The notes beneath the pieces were generated by a model. The model searched no databases, had not been told where the DNA came from, and saw only the letters and a list, made by a program, of their open reading frames with translations. This document shows, in pieces, positions 32,196 to 41,464 of a stretch of DNA of 41,575 nt (position 1 is its first letter; every line of letters starts with the position of its first letter). The DNA is taken from contig NZ_JACJOX010000019.1 of NCBI RefSeq assembly GCF_014695775.1, positions 1 through 41,575 of the forward strand. The letters are read 5' to 3'. The translations under genes and the position numbers were made by a program. Source of the stretch: Leptolyngbya sp. FACHB-60. GTDB lineage: Bacteria > Cyanobacteriota > Cyanobacteriia > Phormidesmidales > Phormidesmidaceae.

Positions 32196-33395
32196 ATGGT
32201 AAGGCCAGTTGAAAGCATTCGCAAAGATCTCAATGGGCTAGAGGGTGCTACCGCCACCCTGGCCGAAGAGTTTAGCCAAATTTATGCTACCTATCTGACG
32301 GTGCTGGGGCAGACTGTGCGGCGCCAGGTCGTTATGGCCACCTACCATCTTTGTACCCAGGTCTACCCTGAAGAATTTTTAGCCCTGACCGTGAGCGATC
32401 GCGGCCGCTTGCAGCAGGGCATGCAAACCCTGGGTCACAAAGCCCAAGGCTGGCTACAGCAGCTTATGGAGCCCGACTCATCCCCAGCTGAACCCAATCT
32501 TGACCGCGACGACCTCAGTCGCTTAGAAACTGCTCTGGTGGCCCTCACCCAGCCTTCCACAGACTCCTCTGACGATGAAGTTTCGGAGCAGGAGGAGCAA
32601 GCAGACGCTGACGAAGCCGATGCCGAGGCGATCGAGGGGCCTGTAGAAGTCGCCTTTGTAGAAGCAGTAGAGGGGACAATCATCGAAAATTCCGATGGGG
32701 ATCCGGTGTCAGAGTCTGCTGAAACCCCGCCACCGTCCTCAGAAAACGAATTATCCTCTGACGGTGAAGCTTCGGCTCTTGACCCTAAGCAGCTCATCCA
32801 GTCTGTTCTAATGGCGGCTATTTCTAGCGACATAGATGACGTATTTCGCGATCGCCCTTTTACCGGCGACCCACTGACCCCTACCTTAGTCGCCAAGCAC
32901 CACCTAATTTTAGAGCAGAGAATCCGCGACGTACTTCAGCGCGTCTCCAGGAAAGCTAATCGGCTGTTGCGCAAGGCCCAAGTTATTCCTGACCTGCCCG
33001 AGTCGGTATTAGAGGTCGCCTCCGACGCAGACATGGCAGTGCCTAAGGGACGCGCCGTCCCCAACGTGCTCAATGTGCTGGTGGCTATGGCTGGAGACGT
33101 AGCCGCAGAAGTTGACCGTCAGCAAACCGAACGCGACGAGGACGACACCGATGGCTCAGACGAGGAGGACGAGGCCCTAGAAGGCACCATGACCCATTTG
33201 GCCGCCGTTCAGCTGCGTCTGGCCGATCTAGAGTTGGGGGATGTGCAGACTGCTCTATGGCGCAGCAAACTACGGACTGCTGTAGGACAACTGCGCAAGC
33301 TGGGCAAACAGTACCAGCGGGCCGAGCGTGAGCTAGCGATCGCCCAGGCCGAACAAGCCTGGCGAGCAGTCTGGTACGACGATTCCTCCCGGTAG
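32196..33395 (+). CDS. Acidic hypothetical protein located between tsf and recG
   Basis: From the ATG at 32196, with GGGGAAGG upstream, the protein has 399 residues; the frame extends to 32091 but the first ATG region is not conserved-looking. It has an N-terminal helical domain (VESIRKDLNGLEGATATLAE, TYLTVLGQTVRRQVVMATYH), a very acidic low-complexity middle (residues about 150-220, Glu/Asp/Ser/Ala), a second helical region (VLQRVSRKANRLLRKAQVIP), another acidic strip (ERDEDDTDGSDEEDEALEG) and a basic coiled-coil C terminus. Only 18 bases separate it from recG, so the two are likely co-transcribed. Function unknown; no enzyme motif is seen. Confidence 0.7.
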   Translation: MVRPVESIRKDLNGLEGATATLAEEFSQIYATYLTVLGQTVRRQVVMATYHLCTQVYPEEFLALTVSDRGRLQQGMQTLGHKAQGWLQQLMEPDSSPAEPNLDRDDLSRLETALVALTQPSTDSSDDEVSEQEEQADADEADAEAIEGPVEVAFVEAVEGTIIENSDGDPVSESAETPPPSSENELSSDGEASALDPKQLIQSVLMAAISSDIDDVFRDRPFTGDPLTPTLVAKHHLILEQRIRDVLQRVSRKANRLLRKAQVIPDLPESVLEVASDADMAVPKGRAVPNVLNVLVAMAGDVAAEVDRQQTERDEDDTDGSDEEDEALEGTMTHLAAVQLRLADLELGDVQTALWRSKLRTAVGQLRKLGKQYQRAERELAIAQAEQAWRAVWYDDSSR

Positions 33396-33413
33396 AGCGC
33401 TGGGGAAGCATCC

Positions 33414-35960
33414 ATGTCAGAAGCACAGACCTCCCTACCCGACTGGGTACGGCTCCAGCGAGCCCTCTCAGTCGAGGCCGAAACCGGCTTCAACAATTTG
33501 GTGGGCAAACAGCAGAGCTTCAACGAATTTCTGCGCGACAGCCTGCAACAGGCTCCAGCCGTTCTTCCCAGTGATCAACAACAATCCTGGCAGAGCCTGG
33601 CCCAAAAGTACGACGTCTACATCGACCTCAGCTTTTCGCAACGCCAACACCTAGTGGCTGAAACCCGCCGCTTTCTCCACGGTACTCAGCGCCTGCTGGA
33701 AAAATATGCCGAGACCAAATCCCTCCGTACCCGTGAAGACAGCGCTTCAGACGTTCAGAAGTCAACCGCGACTAAGACAGCTAAAACGTCCAAAACGTCC
33801 AAAGCCGCCTCCAAAACTACTCAGCTAGCCGAGGCCTCTGGCACCGGCAGCTTTGGCTTTAGCCTTGACCAGCCCGTCACTTACTTGAAGGGCATCGGCC
33901 CCAAAAATAGCGAGCGCTTGGCCAAGCTAGGCCTGTTCACTGTGCAGGATGTGCTCTACTATTACCCTCGCGACCACATCAACTACGCCCAGCAGGTCAA
34001 AATTCGCGATTTAGAACCGGGTGAAACCGTCACCATCGTTGGCACCGTCAAGCGGGTCAACTGCTTCACTAGCCCGCGCAACAAAAAGCTCACCATTTTT
34101 GAGCTTCAGCTCTCCGACGGCAGCGGCACCCTCAAGCTCAACCGCTTCTACCCCGGCAATCGCTACGCCGCCCCCGGCTGGCAGCAGCAGCAAAAGCGCC
34201 AGTATCCCCAGGGGGCGATCGTTGCCGCCTCCGGCCTGGTCAAAGACAGCAAATTTGGGGTAACGCTGGAAGATCCGCATTTGGAGGTGTTGGATAGCTT
34301 GAGCGATCGCATCGAATCCCTCACCATTGGTCGCATGGTGCCGGTATATTCCCTCACCGAGGGGGTTCCGGCGGATCTGGTGCGCAAAGCTGTAGCCGCT
34401 TCCCTACCGGCGGTACCGGAACTCCAGGATCCCCTGCCGGTAGATCTGCGGCAGCGGTATGAGCTAATAAAGGTGGAGGATGCGATCGCCCAGATCCACT
34501 TCCCCGACGATGAAGAGAACCTAGCTCAAGCCCGTCGCCGCCTAGTGTTCGATGAATTTCTCTATCTTCAGCTAGGCCTTTTGCGTCGTCGTCAGCAGCA
34601 GCAAGCCCAGCAAACCGCGATCGCCCTTGCCCCCACCGGGAAGCTCATCGACCAGTTCTACAGCGTCATTCCCTTTAGCCTCACGAGTGCCCAGCAGCGG
34701 GTGGTCAACGACATCCTCTCTGACCTGCAAAAGCCCATCCCTATGAACCGTCTGGTGCAAGGGGATGTCGGCTCTGGTAAAACCGTCGTAGCCGTAGTCG
34801 CCACCCTCGCTGCAATTCAGTCAGGCTATCAGGCTGCCATCATGGCCCCTACCGAGGTGCTAGCCGAGCAGCACTACCGCAAACTGGTGGAATGGTTCAA
34901 CCAGCTGCACTTACCGGTCGAACTGCTCACCGGCTCAACCCGCGCCGCCAAACGTCGCAAAATGCTGGGCGAACTGGCCACTGGTGAACTGCCCATTCTG
35001 GTGGGTACCCACGCCCTGATCGAAGACCCGGTGCAGTTCCGCGACCTCGGTTTAGTGGTGATCGATGAACAGCACCGCTTTGGCGTCCAGCAGCGGGCAA
35101 GACTGACCCAAAAAGGCGCAAACCCCCACGTGCTCACCCTTACGGCCACCCCCATTCCCCGTACGCTCACGCTGACTATGCATGGCGATTTGGATGTGAG
35201 CCAAATTGATGAATTGCCGCCAGGGCGCAAAGCAATTCAAACAACCCTGCTGACCAACAAAGAACGCCCCCATGCCTACGATCTCATCAAGCGTGAAATT
35301 GCCCAGGGTCGACAGGTTTACGTGGTGCTTCCTCTAGTCGAAGAGTCCGAAAAACTCGATCTTAAATCCGCTGTCGAGGAGCACCAGCGGCTAGCGGAGG
35401 TCATCTTTCCAGAATTCACCGTCGGCCTGCTCCACGGCCGCATGTCTTCCGCCGAAAAAGACGCCGCTATCACCACTTTCCGCAACCAGGAATCCCACAT
35501 TTTGGTGTCTACAACGGTAGTGGAAGTCGGGGTAGACGTTCCCAACGCCTCAGTCATGCTGATTGAGCACGCCGAGCGGTTTGGCCTCTCTCAGCTTCAC
35601 CAGTTGCGGGGCCGGGTGGGGCGCGGTGCTGCGCAATCCTTCTGCCTACTACTCAGCGGCAGTCGCAGCGAAAACGCCATTCAGCGACTCAAGGTGCTAG
35701 AGCAATCCCAAGACGGCTTCTTTATCGCTGAGATGGACCTGCGCTTTCGCGGCCCTGGGGAAGTGCTAGGTACCCGCCAGTCTGGCTTACCCGACTTTGC
35801 CCTAGCCAGTTTGATCGAAGATCAGGACGTGTTGATGATGGCCCGCGAAGCAGCAGAAGCCATGCTGAAAGAAGATCCCGAACTAACCCGCTGGCCCAAG
35901 ATGGCAAAGGAACTCCAGCGGCGCTACGAAAAACTCATGGGCGGCACAATCATGACCTAG
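33414..35960 (+). CDS. recG: ATP-dependent DNA helicase RecG
   Basis: Branch-migration helicase that remodels stalled forks and Holliday junctions. The 848-residue protein has a cyanobacterial N-terminal extension of about 150 residues ending in a Lys/Thr/Ser-rich linker, then the wedge/OB domain (VTYLKGIGPKNSERLAKLGL, ETVTIVGTVKRV), Walker A GDVGSGKT (450-457), the DEQH box (551-554, VVIDEQHRFGVQQR), TLTATPIPRTL, and the helicase C-terminal motifs (VSTTVVEVGVDVPNASVMLI, HQLRGRVGRG) followed by the RecG-specific FRGPGEVLGTRQSGLPDF. It overlaps no gene and ends at a perfect hairpin. Confidence 0.97.
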   Translation: MSEAQTSLPDWVRLQRALSVEAETGFNNLVGKQQSFNEFLRDSLQQAPAVLPSDQQQSWQSLAQKYDVYIDLSFSQRQHLVAETRRFLHGTQRLLEKYAETKSLRTREDSASDVQKSTATKTAKTSKTSKAASKTTQLAEASGTGSFGFSLDQPVTYLKGIGPKNSERLAKLGLFTVQDVLYYYPRDHINYAQQVKIRDLEPGETVTIVGTVKRVNCFTSPRNKKLTIFELQLSDGSGTLKLNRFYPGNRYAAPGWQQQQKRQYPQGAIVAASGLVKDSKFGVTLEDPHLEVLDSLSDRIESLTIGRMVPVYSLTEGVPADLVRKAVAASLPAVPELQDPLPVDLRQRYELIKVEDAIAQIHFPDDEENLAQARRRLVFDEFLYLQLGLLRRRQQQQAQQTAIALAPTGKLIDQFYSVIPFSLTSAQQRVVNDILSDLQKPIPMNRLVQGDVGSGKTVVAVVATLAAIQSGYQAAIMAPTEVLAEQHYRKLVEWFNQLHLPVELLTGSTRAAKRRKMLGELATGELPILVGTHALIEDPVQFRDLGLVVIDEQHRFGVQQRARLTQKGANPHVLTLTATPIPRTLTLTMHGDLDVSQIDELPPGRKAIQTTLLTNKERPHAYDLIKREIAQGRQVYVVLPLVEESEKLDLKSAVEEHQRLAEVIFPEFTVGLLHGRMSSAEKDAAITTFRNQESHILVSTTVVEVGVDVPNASVMLIEHAERFGLSQLHQLRGRVGRGAAQSFCLLLSGSRSENAIQRLKVLEQSQDGFFIAEMDLRFRGPGEVLGTRQSGLPDFALASLIEDQDVLMMAREAAEAMLKEDPELTRWPKMAKELQRRYEKLMGGTIMT

Positions 35961-35974
35961 TCTAGAAGTCCAGA

Positions 35975-36014
35975 ACCCAAGTTTTCCTGGAAGTAGCTAT
36001 AGGAAAACTTGGGT
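35975..36014. terminator. Perfect 14-bp bidirectional hairpin between recG and the DUF790 gene
   Basis: ACCCAAGTTTTCCT (35975-35988) and AGGAAAACTTGGGT (36001-36014) are exact complements around a 12-base loop. It lies 14 bases after the recG stop and 13 bases after the stop of the convergent gene. No long T-tract follows, but its position suits a shared terminator. Confidence 0.75.
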
Positions 36015-36027
36015 GGTCGTCAATGAT

Positions 36028-37251
36028 TCAGTCTCCCAATACCTCCAACACCACCTTGGGCTGAAGCTTCGTCTTAAACCACACCACCTGGGCCGGAACG
36101 TTCGCAATATCCACCCCAGCATTTTCCAGGTTAAGCCGTTCTGAAACCGCCAAAATTAGGTTATTGCGCCCCGACTTGCGCACTTGGGCGAATTTCTTAC
36201 GTAGGTATTCAGGCCGCCAGTAGCCGACAATCTCCAGCAAATACTCGCGCCCGTCGGGGTGCACCAGGCGAAAGTCAGGGATCATCACGCTGCCGGGCAG
36301 GGGAACCAGATCCACCTCCCGCTCTAGTCGCCAGGGGGTTTTGGCGGGCCAGCGGCTGACGAAGGACTCTTCAATCATGCTGTCGTAGGTTTTGCCGGGA
36401 GGATAGTGGGTGACCAGACCACAGTCGCTGTCGAGGGTAAACTGGCGGGGTTTTACCTGTTGGGTAAAGTTGTCCTTCATCTGCAAGGTTGCCGTCAGCC
36501 GCCACTTACTGACGTGGAGAATAGCGGGAATCAGCTTGGCAATATCGACCCCATAGCGTGTGCTGGGCTTAAACAGGCTGGCGGGGCCGTCGATGGTGAT
36601 GGTAAACCCCTGATCGGCATCGCCCTCGATATAAGTCATTAGGCGAAACAGTTTCAGGTAGCGAAACATGAGCTTGTACTCGCCGGGGTCGTTGCGATAC
36701 AAGTGCATCACCAGGTCGCTGGCCTTGTAGAACACCCCCTGGGTCTGCGACAGGTTGTAGCGATGGAGCAGCGCATCGGGGGCAGGGGCGTCAAACTCGA
36801 TCAGAATGTGATTGTCCTGGCGATCGGCGTAGAGCCCCTGGCGCAGGTCAGCTACTAAGACTTCGCGATCTAGCTCTTCAGCAAGCTGCTGGCCCAGAGT
36901 TGTCAAATGAGCCTCGGCAGCTGTGGGAGACGGAATTGATTGGGCGGACAGCGCAAATACCCGCCGCCGCAGTTCAATGGGCTCTAGCGGACTCACCACA
37001 TCAAACGTGGCAAAGCTGTTACGTAGAATGTGAGCCAGCCCACGCTTGATGCGGTAGTTGGTGTCTTCGCCTTCTAGCTCTTGCAGCTGGCGGTTGAGGT
37101 CACCCTGGGTACGGCCCACCTGCTGCTGAAAAAGCTGGATGAAATCGGCGGCGATCGCGCGATTTGCTCCATCCAGCGCTAGCCGCTTGGGCTGTAGCCC
37201 CTCCCCCTGAAATCGATAAATTAATAGCTCGCTCGGTAACGTTGACCTCAC
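36028..37251 (-). CDS. DUF790 nuclease, Bax1-like (XPB-partner type)
   Basis: A 407-residue protein of the DUF790 family, which in Archaea is Bax1, a structure-specific nuclease that works with XPB helicase. The N terminus (LPSELLIYRFQGEGLQPKRL), the middle block MFRYLKLFRLMTYIEGD and the C-terminal PD-(D/E)xK-like core (MIPDFRLVHPDG with Asp326; YLLEIVGYWRPEYLRKK with Glu340) all fit. No XPB-type helicase adjoins it here. The start is odd: the frame opens at GTG 37251 inside a strong AGGAGGTGAGG, while the usual family start (MLPSELL) falls at an ACG (37242-37240), eight bases after AGGAGG. An ACG start is possible. Confidence 0.8.
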   Translation of the reverse strand: MRSTLPSELLIYRFQGEGLQPKRLALDGANRAIAADFIQLFQQQVGRTQGDLNRQLQELEGEDTNYRIKRGLAHILRNSFATFDVVSPLEPIELRRRVFALSAQSIPSPTAAEAHLTTLGQQLAEELDREVLVADLRQGLYADRQDNHILIEFDAPAPDALLHRYNLSQTQGVFYKASDLVMHLYRNDPGEYKLMFRYLKLFRLMTYIEGDADQGFTITIDGPASLFKPSTRYGVDIAKLIPAILHVSKWRLTATLQMKDNFTQQVKPRQFTLDSDCGLVTHYPPGKTYDSMIEESFVSRWPAKTPWRLEREVDLVPLPGSVMIPDFRLVHPDGREYLLEIVGYWRPEYLRKKFAQVRKSGRNNLILAVSERLNLENAGVDIANVPAQVVWFKTKLQPKVVLEVLGD

Positions 37252-37356
37252 CTCCTAAAAGAATTCAAATGGGCGGCAGAGGCCCTTAGATTAGCCCTAA
37301 GATTGAATCACAGCGCGGGGCTAGCCCTATGTCCACGAATCTTAGCGAATATCACC

Positions 37357-38256
37357 ATGCTTAACTTCCAGCCGCTGGGCTTTATTCAGCAGGCCCTTGC
37401 CACAGACCTAGGGGTCATGGCCTACTACACCCCCGGCGGCTGGCCTTGGCAAGGGGAAAGCCACACGACCCGTCCGCCCCTCGTTTTTCTACACAGCTTG
37501 GGGGGCGGCTCTTCAGCCTTTGAGTGGTCTAAGGTCTACGCCGCCTTTGGCAACACCCACCAGGTGATTGCCCCCGATCTAATTGGCTGGGGGCAGTCAA
37601 CCCATCCACCCCGCACCTACTCGACCGAAGACTATTTCTACATGATCACCCACCTGCTGGAGTCGGTGGCCCAGCCACCGACCTTAGTAGCCGCCACCTC
37701 GCTTACCGCTGGTGTAGTGATCCGCTTGGCGGGACTGCGGCCCGATTTATTCAAAGGCCTGTTTCTGGTGTCACCCTCTGGCAACAGTGACTTTGGCCGC
37801 GACTACAAAGCCAGCCTACCCGCTCTGCTGGCCAGTACACCTGGCATAGATAAGGTGCTGTATCAGGTAGGGGCAGCCAACGAACTGGCGGTGCGATCCT
37901 TCCTCTCTACCTTTCTCTTTGCCGACTCTCGTCGCATCACCCCAGAGACGGTGCAAGGCTATCTCACCTGCACCCAGCAGCCCAATGCCGAATATGCCGC
38001 CTTGGCGTCCCTGACTGGGGCCATCAGCTTTGACCTATCGCGCTACATTCACCAGCTTCAAACTCCCACCACCATTGTGCTGGGGTCAGGGTCGCGGTTC
38101 ACAGCACCGGCCACGGTCAAACGGCTCGCGAGCCTCAACCCCAAAGCGGTACAGCAGGTGATCGAAATCCCCGACTCCGGGGTACTTCCCCATGTTGAGC
38201 ATCCTGCCGTAGTCGTCGGCTTGCTCAAGCAGTTCCTAGCCAAGCACTCGGCCTAA
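37357..38256 (+). CDS. Alpha/beta-hydrolase-fold protein with altered catalytic residues
   Basis: From ATG 37357 the protein has 299 residues in the order of a hydrolase of the menH/haloalkane type: oxyanion loop LVFLHSLGGGSS (43-53), VIAPDLIGWGQS (70-81), nucleophile elbow, cap helices and a C-terminal strand. The elbow reads AATSLTAG (Ser115), without the usual G-x-S-x-G glycines. The late Asp strand reads VLGSGSRF without Asp. The loop that should be GHLPHVEHP reads GVLPHVEHP, with Val276 where His is expected. Only the Ser of the triad seems kept, so hydrolase activity is doubtful. An upstream in-frame ATG at 37303 is less likely. Confidence 0.75.
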   Translation: MLNFQPLGFIQQALATDLGVMAYYTPGGWPWQGESHTTRPPLVFLHSLGGGSSAFEWSKVYAAFGNTHQVIAPDLIGWGQSTHPPRTYSTEDYFYMITHLLESVAQPPTLVAATSLTAGVVIRLAGLRPDLFKGLFLVSPSGNSDFGRDYKASLPALLASTPGIDKVLYQVGAANELAVRSFLSTFLFADSRRITPETVQGYLTCTQQPNAEYAALASLTGAISFDLSRYIHQLQTPTTIVLGSGSRFTAPATVKRLASLNPKAVQQVIEIPDSGVLPHVEHPAVVVGLLKQFLAKHSA

Positions 38257-38346
38257 GAACGACTTACTAGGCCTATTTATTCCTTCTTAGCCGGATTCTT
38301 CGTCAAGAACAAGCCTAAAGCATCGCCTGTTCAACCGCCTACTCAC

Positions 38347-38901
38347 TCAATTTCGCGCCAGCCACTTCTGACCGTTGAGCCGTCTTAGAGTAAATAGAAC
38401 CAGCAAATCTAATGTGATTTTACGCTCGTCACCCATGAACTGCTCAATGGTGCTGGGCTGCGATCCCCTATCGGCATAGTAGAAAAGCTTCGGGCTAGAG
38501 ATATTGTCCTTAGTAAAGGCAATATTGAACTGGCGATCGCCCCGCTGCCACTGTCCCTTCACATGCCAATACTGCTCATCATCACTGACCCCAAACACCT
38601 CTAAGGGCCGCTGATCGAGGGTGAGTTGAATATCGTCAATGCCCTTATCCTTCAGCGCCGATTCTAGCGTTGGAATAAAGTGCTGCTCGATGAATTCAGT
38701 GAACGGCTTGTCTTCTAGCGCCGGAGGCTTTTCCTTCTTAGGGGCTGCTTTAGGGGCAGCTTTGGGCTCAGCTCCAGCCTCTGCCTTAGGGGCAGCTTTA
38801 GCAGCTTTGGGCGCAGCATCTGCCGTTTGAGCCTCTGCCTGAGGAGCAGGAGTATCCTCGGCTGGGGCAGAGTCTACTCGGGGGGTCTTTTCGTCAGCCA
38901 T
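38347..38901 (-). CDS. DUF2996-family protein (possible NdhV-like)
   Basis: A 184-residue protein of two parts. Residues 1-60 are an Ala/Pro/Lys/Glu-rich low-complexity arm (APKAAKAAPKAEAGAEPKAA). Residues 61-184 are a compact domain (FTEFIEQHFIPTLESALKDK, LEVFGVSDDEQYWHVKGQWQ, RQFNIAFTKDNISSPKLFYY, KITLDLLVLFTLRRLNGQKW) matching the DUF2996 family of cyanobacteria and chloroplasts. As I recall, this family includes NdhV, a peripheral NDH-1 subunit, but I cannot confirm that from sequence alone. It is monocistronic, facing the hydrolase tail to tail. Confidence 0.75.
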   Translation of the reverse strand: MADEKTPRVDSAPAEDTPAPQAEAQTADAAPKAAKAAPKAEAGAEPKAAPKAAPKKEKPPALEDKPFTEFIEQHFIPTLESALKDKGIDDIQLTLDQRPLEVFGVSDDEQYWHVKGQWQRGDRQFNIAFTKDNISSPKLFYYADRGSQPSTIEQFMGDERKITLDLLVLFTLRRLNGQKWLARN

Positions 38902-39013
38902 ACAAAGGAAAACCTACAACAGCAATCCGGGCAGAAGACTCAGTGGGTTGAGCCACTTACCCAGTTGTTCTTTCCCATACTAGAGGAAAGGTCTCCAAAA
39001 CGCATGCCCTGCT

Positions 39014-39060
39014 AACTAAAAAACGGTATCTATCCTCAAGACAGATACCGTTTTTTAGTT
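39014..39060 (-). terminator. Strong terminator of gmd, perfect 18-bp stem
   Basis: AACTAAAAAACGGTATCT (39014-39031) and AGATACCGTTTTTTAGTT (39043-39060) are perfect complements with an 11-base loop. Read leftward the stem ends in CCGTTTTTTAGTT, so a T-run follows the GC-rich core. It lies 17 bases past the gmd stop. By symmetry it would also block rightward transcription. Confidence 0.9.
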
Positions 39061-39077
39061 ATTAACCGATCTAGATG

Positions 39078-40151
39078 TTAGCCCTGGGGTGCCAAATGCA
39101 TCATCTCTTTGCGGATAGTCGCCATATCAGAGGGGGTACCGTTGCCATGACGAATACCGATAGCCTCTAGGTCGCTCTCCACCATCAGGTGAACTAGCTC
39201 CTCAAAGGTGACGCTAGGCTCCCAGCCCAAAGCCTGGCGGGCTTTAGTTGAGTCGCCGATCAGCAGTTCCACTTCAGCAGGCCGAAGGTAGCGGGGGTCA
39301 AACTCTACATAATCGTGCCAGTCGAGGTTGACATGGCCAAAGGCAATATCTAAAAATTCGCTGATGGCGTGGGTCTCGTTGGTGGCTACCACATAGTCAT
39401 CAGGCTGATCTTGCTGCAGCATCAGCCACATAGCCTTGACGTAGTCTTTGGCATAGCCCCAGTCGCGCTTGGCATCAAGATTACCGAGATACAGTTTTTT
39501 CTGCTGACCGGCCACAATGCGAGCTACCGCTCGGGTAATTTTGCGAGTCACAAAGGTTTCGCCACGCCGGGGCGACTCATGATTAAACAGAATGCCGTTG
39601 CAGGCAAACAGGTTATACGACTCTCGGTAGTTAATCGTTTGCCAGTGGGCAAAGACCTTAGCACAGGCGTAGGGGCTACGGGGATAAAATGGCGTCGTTT
39701 CCGTCTGGGGAATTTCTTGCACCTTGCCAAACATCTCAGAGGAGCCAGCTTGGTAGAAGCGCACTTCTAACCCTGTGCGTTGCTGATAGTCGCGAATTGC
39801 TTCAAGAATCCGCAGCGTACCCATACCAACACAATCTACGGTGTATTCGGGCGAATCAAAGCTCACCCGCACGTGGGACTGAGCACCCAGGTTGTAAACC
39901 TCCTGGGGCTGCACCTGTTCGAGAATGCGCCGCAGCATGGTGCCATCGGTCAAATCGCCATAGTGCAAAAACAGACGCGCTTCGGCACTGTGGGGATCAA
40001 CGTAAACGTGATCAATGCGGTCAGTATTGAATGTAGAGGTGCGGCGAATAATGCCGTGAACCTCGTAGCCTTTATCTAGAAGTAATTCTGCTAAATAAGA
40101 TCCATCCTGACCGGTAATACCAGTAATCAGGGCGCGTTTAGGTTGGCTCAT
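39078..40151 (-). CDS. gmd: GDP-mannose 4,6-dehydratase
   Basis: Converts GDP-mannose to GDP-4-keto-6-deoxymannose, the precursor of GDP-fucose and related sugars for surface polysaccharides. The 357-residue short-chain dehydrogenase has the NADP-binding [40 protein letters not shown], the catalytic set AGSSEMFG and Tyr161-x3-Lys165 (SPYACAK), and [14 protein letters not shown]. No GDP-fucose synthase (wcaG/fcl) adjoins it in the window; the next gene upstream is ygfZ. It has a strong dedicated terminator. Confidence 0.97.
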   Translation of the reverse strand: MSQPKRALITGITGQDGSYLAELLLDKGYEVHGIIRRTSTFNTDRIDHVYVDPHSAEARLFLHYGDLTDGTMLRRILEQVQPQEVYNLGAQSHVRVSFDSPEYTVDCVGMGTLRILEAIRDYQQRTGLEVRFYQAGSSEMFGKVQEIPQTETTPFYPRSPYACAKVFAHWQTINYRESYNLFACNGILFNHESPRRGETFVTRKITRAVARIVAGQQKKLYLGNLDAKRDWGYAKDYVKAMWLMLQQDQPDDYVVATNETHAISEFLDIAFGHVNLDWHDYVEFDPRYLRPAEVELLIGDSTKARQALGWEPSVTFEELVHLMVESDLEAIGIRHGNGTPSDMATIRKEMMHLAPQG

Positions 40152-40257
40152 AGGGTATAAATCTGTACGGCAATGCTTAGCTGACCAAGCTTAATACAAT
40201 CAGTGCGTTACTTAAATACAATCAAGTGAGTTCACCTAAAAATACCCAAATTACTGC

Positions 40258-41319
40258 TTAGACAGGTAGATTATTTGGTGTCAAGTACCCTCGAGCTAGA
40301 TAGGGCACATCAACCACCACACCGTTAGCCGCACCAACACTGACTTTTAAGCCGGCTCCACCAGCCTTGGTACGAATATAGCCCAACCCCCTTAAACCAC
40401 CGGGAGTTTCAACTACGCTGGTGAGTAAACCTACTTTTTCGTCCTCAGCGAAAATAGCCTCCCCTGGATCAACTGTGCCGCTAAGCTGAAGGCCCCAGAG
40501 CTGTTGCTTAACCCCCTGATAGGTATTTAACCGAGCAATAGTCTCTTGACCGATATAGCATCCCTTATCAAAGGAAATCGCGTTCCACAGCCCCGCTTCG
40601 AGAGGGTTGTAGTCATCGGTGAGTTCGCGCTCTGGGGTAGGTCGCCCCTGCTGCACCCTCAACTGCTGCCAGAGCAATTCTCCTACTGGGATGAGGCCAG
40701 CATCCGTAAGCTGTTGCCACACGGATGCTGCGCCTTCTACCGGTATCAAAAGGGTGTAACCAGCCAGAGCAAGACCACTGCCTACCGCCAAGCGCAGAGC
40801 CATATCACCGAGGTCAATGCTCCGGTGGTGGGCCGTAGGCAAATCAGGCTCTAATTCAATACCCAAGTTCTTAAGTACAGCAGCGCTCCCAGAGCCAACG
40901 AGGGAAAAAACAGCTATTTTTTCGGTTAAGTTAGCCAACGACACCTGATCGGCCGGAAAAATGTAGCGATCCATCCAGGTCATCAAGCGCTGCTCTTGAC
41001 CAGGGGAGGTGAGAATTAGCAGCGCCTCATCGGTTAGGTAGACGGTGGTCAGGTCAATAGTTCTGGCAGTAGAGGTAACAAATACGGTGTCGCAGCCTTC
41101 ACCGGGCTGGCGCTGGGTAAACGTATTGGTGGTCTGATTGTGAATGAATCGCAGGCGATCGCCCCCAGACATCTGAAGCAGGCCCCAATGGCTGCGATCG
41201 AACAGCACGGCTCCAGTTTTCACCGTTTCTAAATCAGCAGCATTATTAAACGTAGTGGGAATCCCCTCTGACGAAAAAACTGCGCCCTGGCTTTGCTGTA
41301 AATTCCGAAGTGCTTGCAT
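40258..41319 (-). CDS. ygfZ: YgfZ/GcvT-type folate-binding protein (iron-sulfur cluster repair)
   Basis: Folate-dependent protein involved in maintenance of iron-sulfur enzymes and related to the glycine cleavage T protein. The 353-residue sequence has the diagnostic YgfZ motif KGCYIGQETIARL near 255-265, with its conserved Cys, and the GcvT-like N-terminal domain (GAVLFDRSHWGLLQMSGGDR, LRFIHNQTTN). ELTDDYNPLEAGLWNAISF precedes the motif, as usual. It starts at ATG 41319 and is separated from gmd by 106 bases, so the two may share a transcript but no overlap is seen. Confidence 0.92.
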   Translation of the reverse strand: MQALRNLQQSQGAVFSSEGIPTTFNNAADLETVKTGAVLFDRSHWGLLQMSGGDRLRFIHNQTTNTFTQRQPGEGCDTVFVTSTARTIDLTTVYLTDEALLILTSPGQEQRLMTWMDRYIFPADQVSLANLTEKIAVFSLVGSGSAAVLKNLGIELEPDLPTAHHRSIDLGDMALRLAVGSGLALAGYTLLIPVEGAASVWQQLTDAGLIPVGELLWQQLRVQQGRPTPERELTDDYNPLEAGLWNAISFDKGCYIGQETIARLNTYQGVKQQLWGLQLSGTVDPGEAIFAEDEKVGLLTSVVETPGGLRGLGYIRTKAGGAGLKVSVGAANGVVVDVPYLARGYLTPNNLPV

Positions 41320-41398
41320 TATGGACGTCTTATCTCGCTTGGGTTTGCTTGCCGATGGGCATTGCTTATTTTAGAACGTAGCGATCGCCAACACCAAA

Positions 41399-41435
41399 GC
41401 AAAGAGCACCCCCCTTGCGGAGAGCGCTCTTTTGC
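41399..41435 (-). terminator. Terminator of psbA
   Basis: Read leftward, GCAAAAGAGC and GCTCTTTGC pair (one bulged A) around a GC-rich loop (GCTCTCCGCAAGGGGGGT), and the run ends CTTTGCTTTGG. It lies 30 bases past the psbA stop. The T-run is short. Confidence 0.6.
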
Positions 41436-41464
41436 TAATCAATCAGTAGGGTAGCCGCTAGGGA

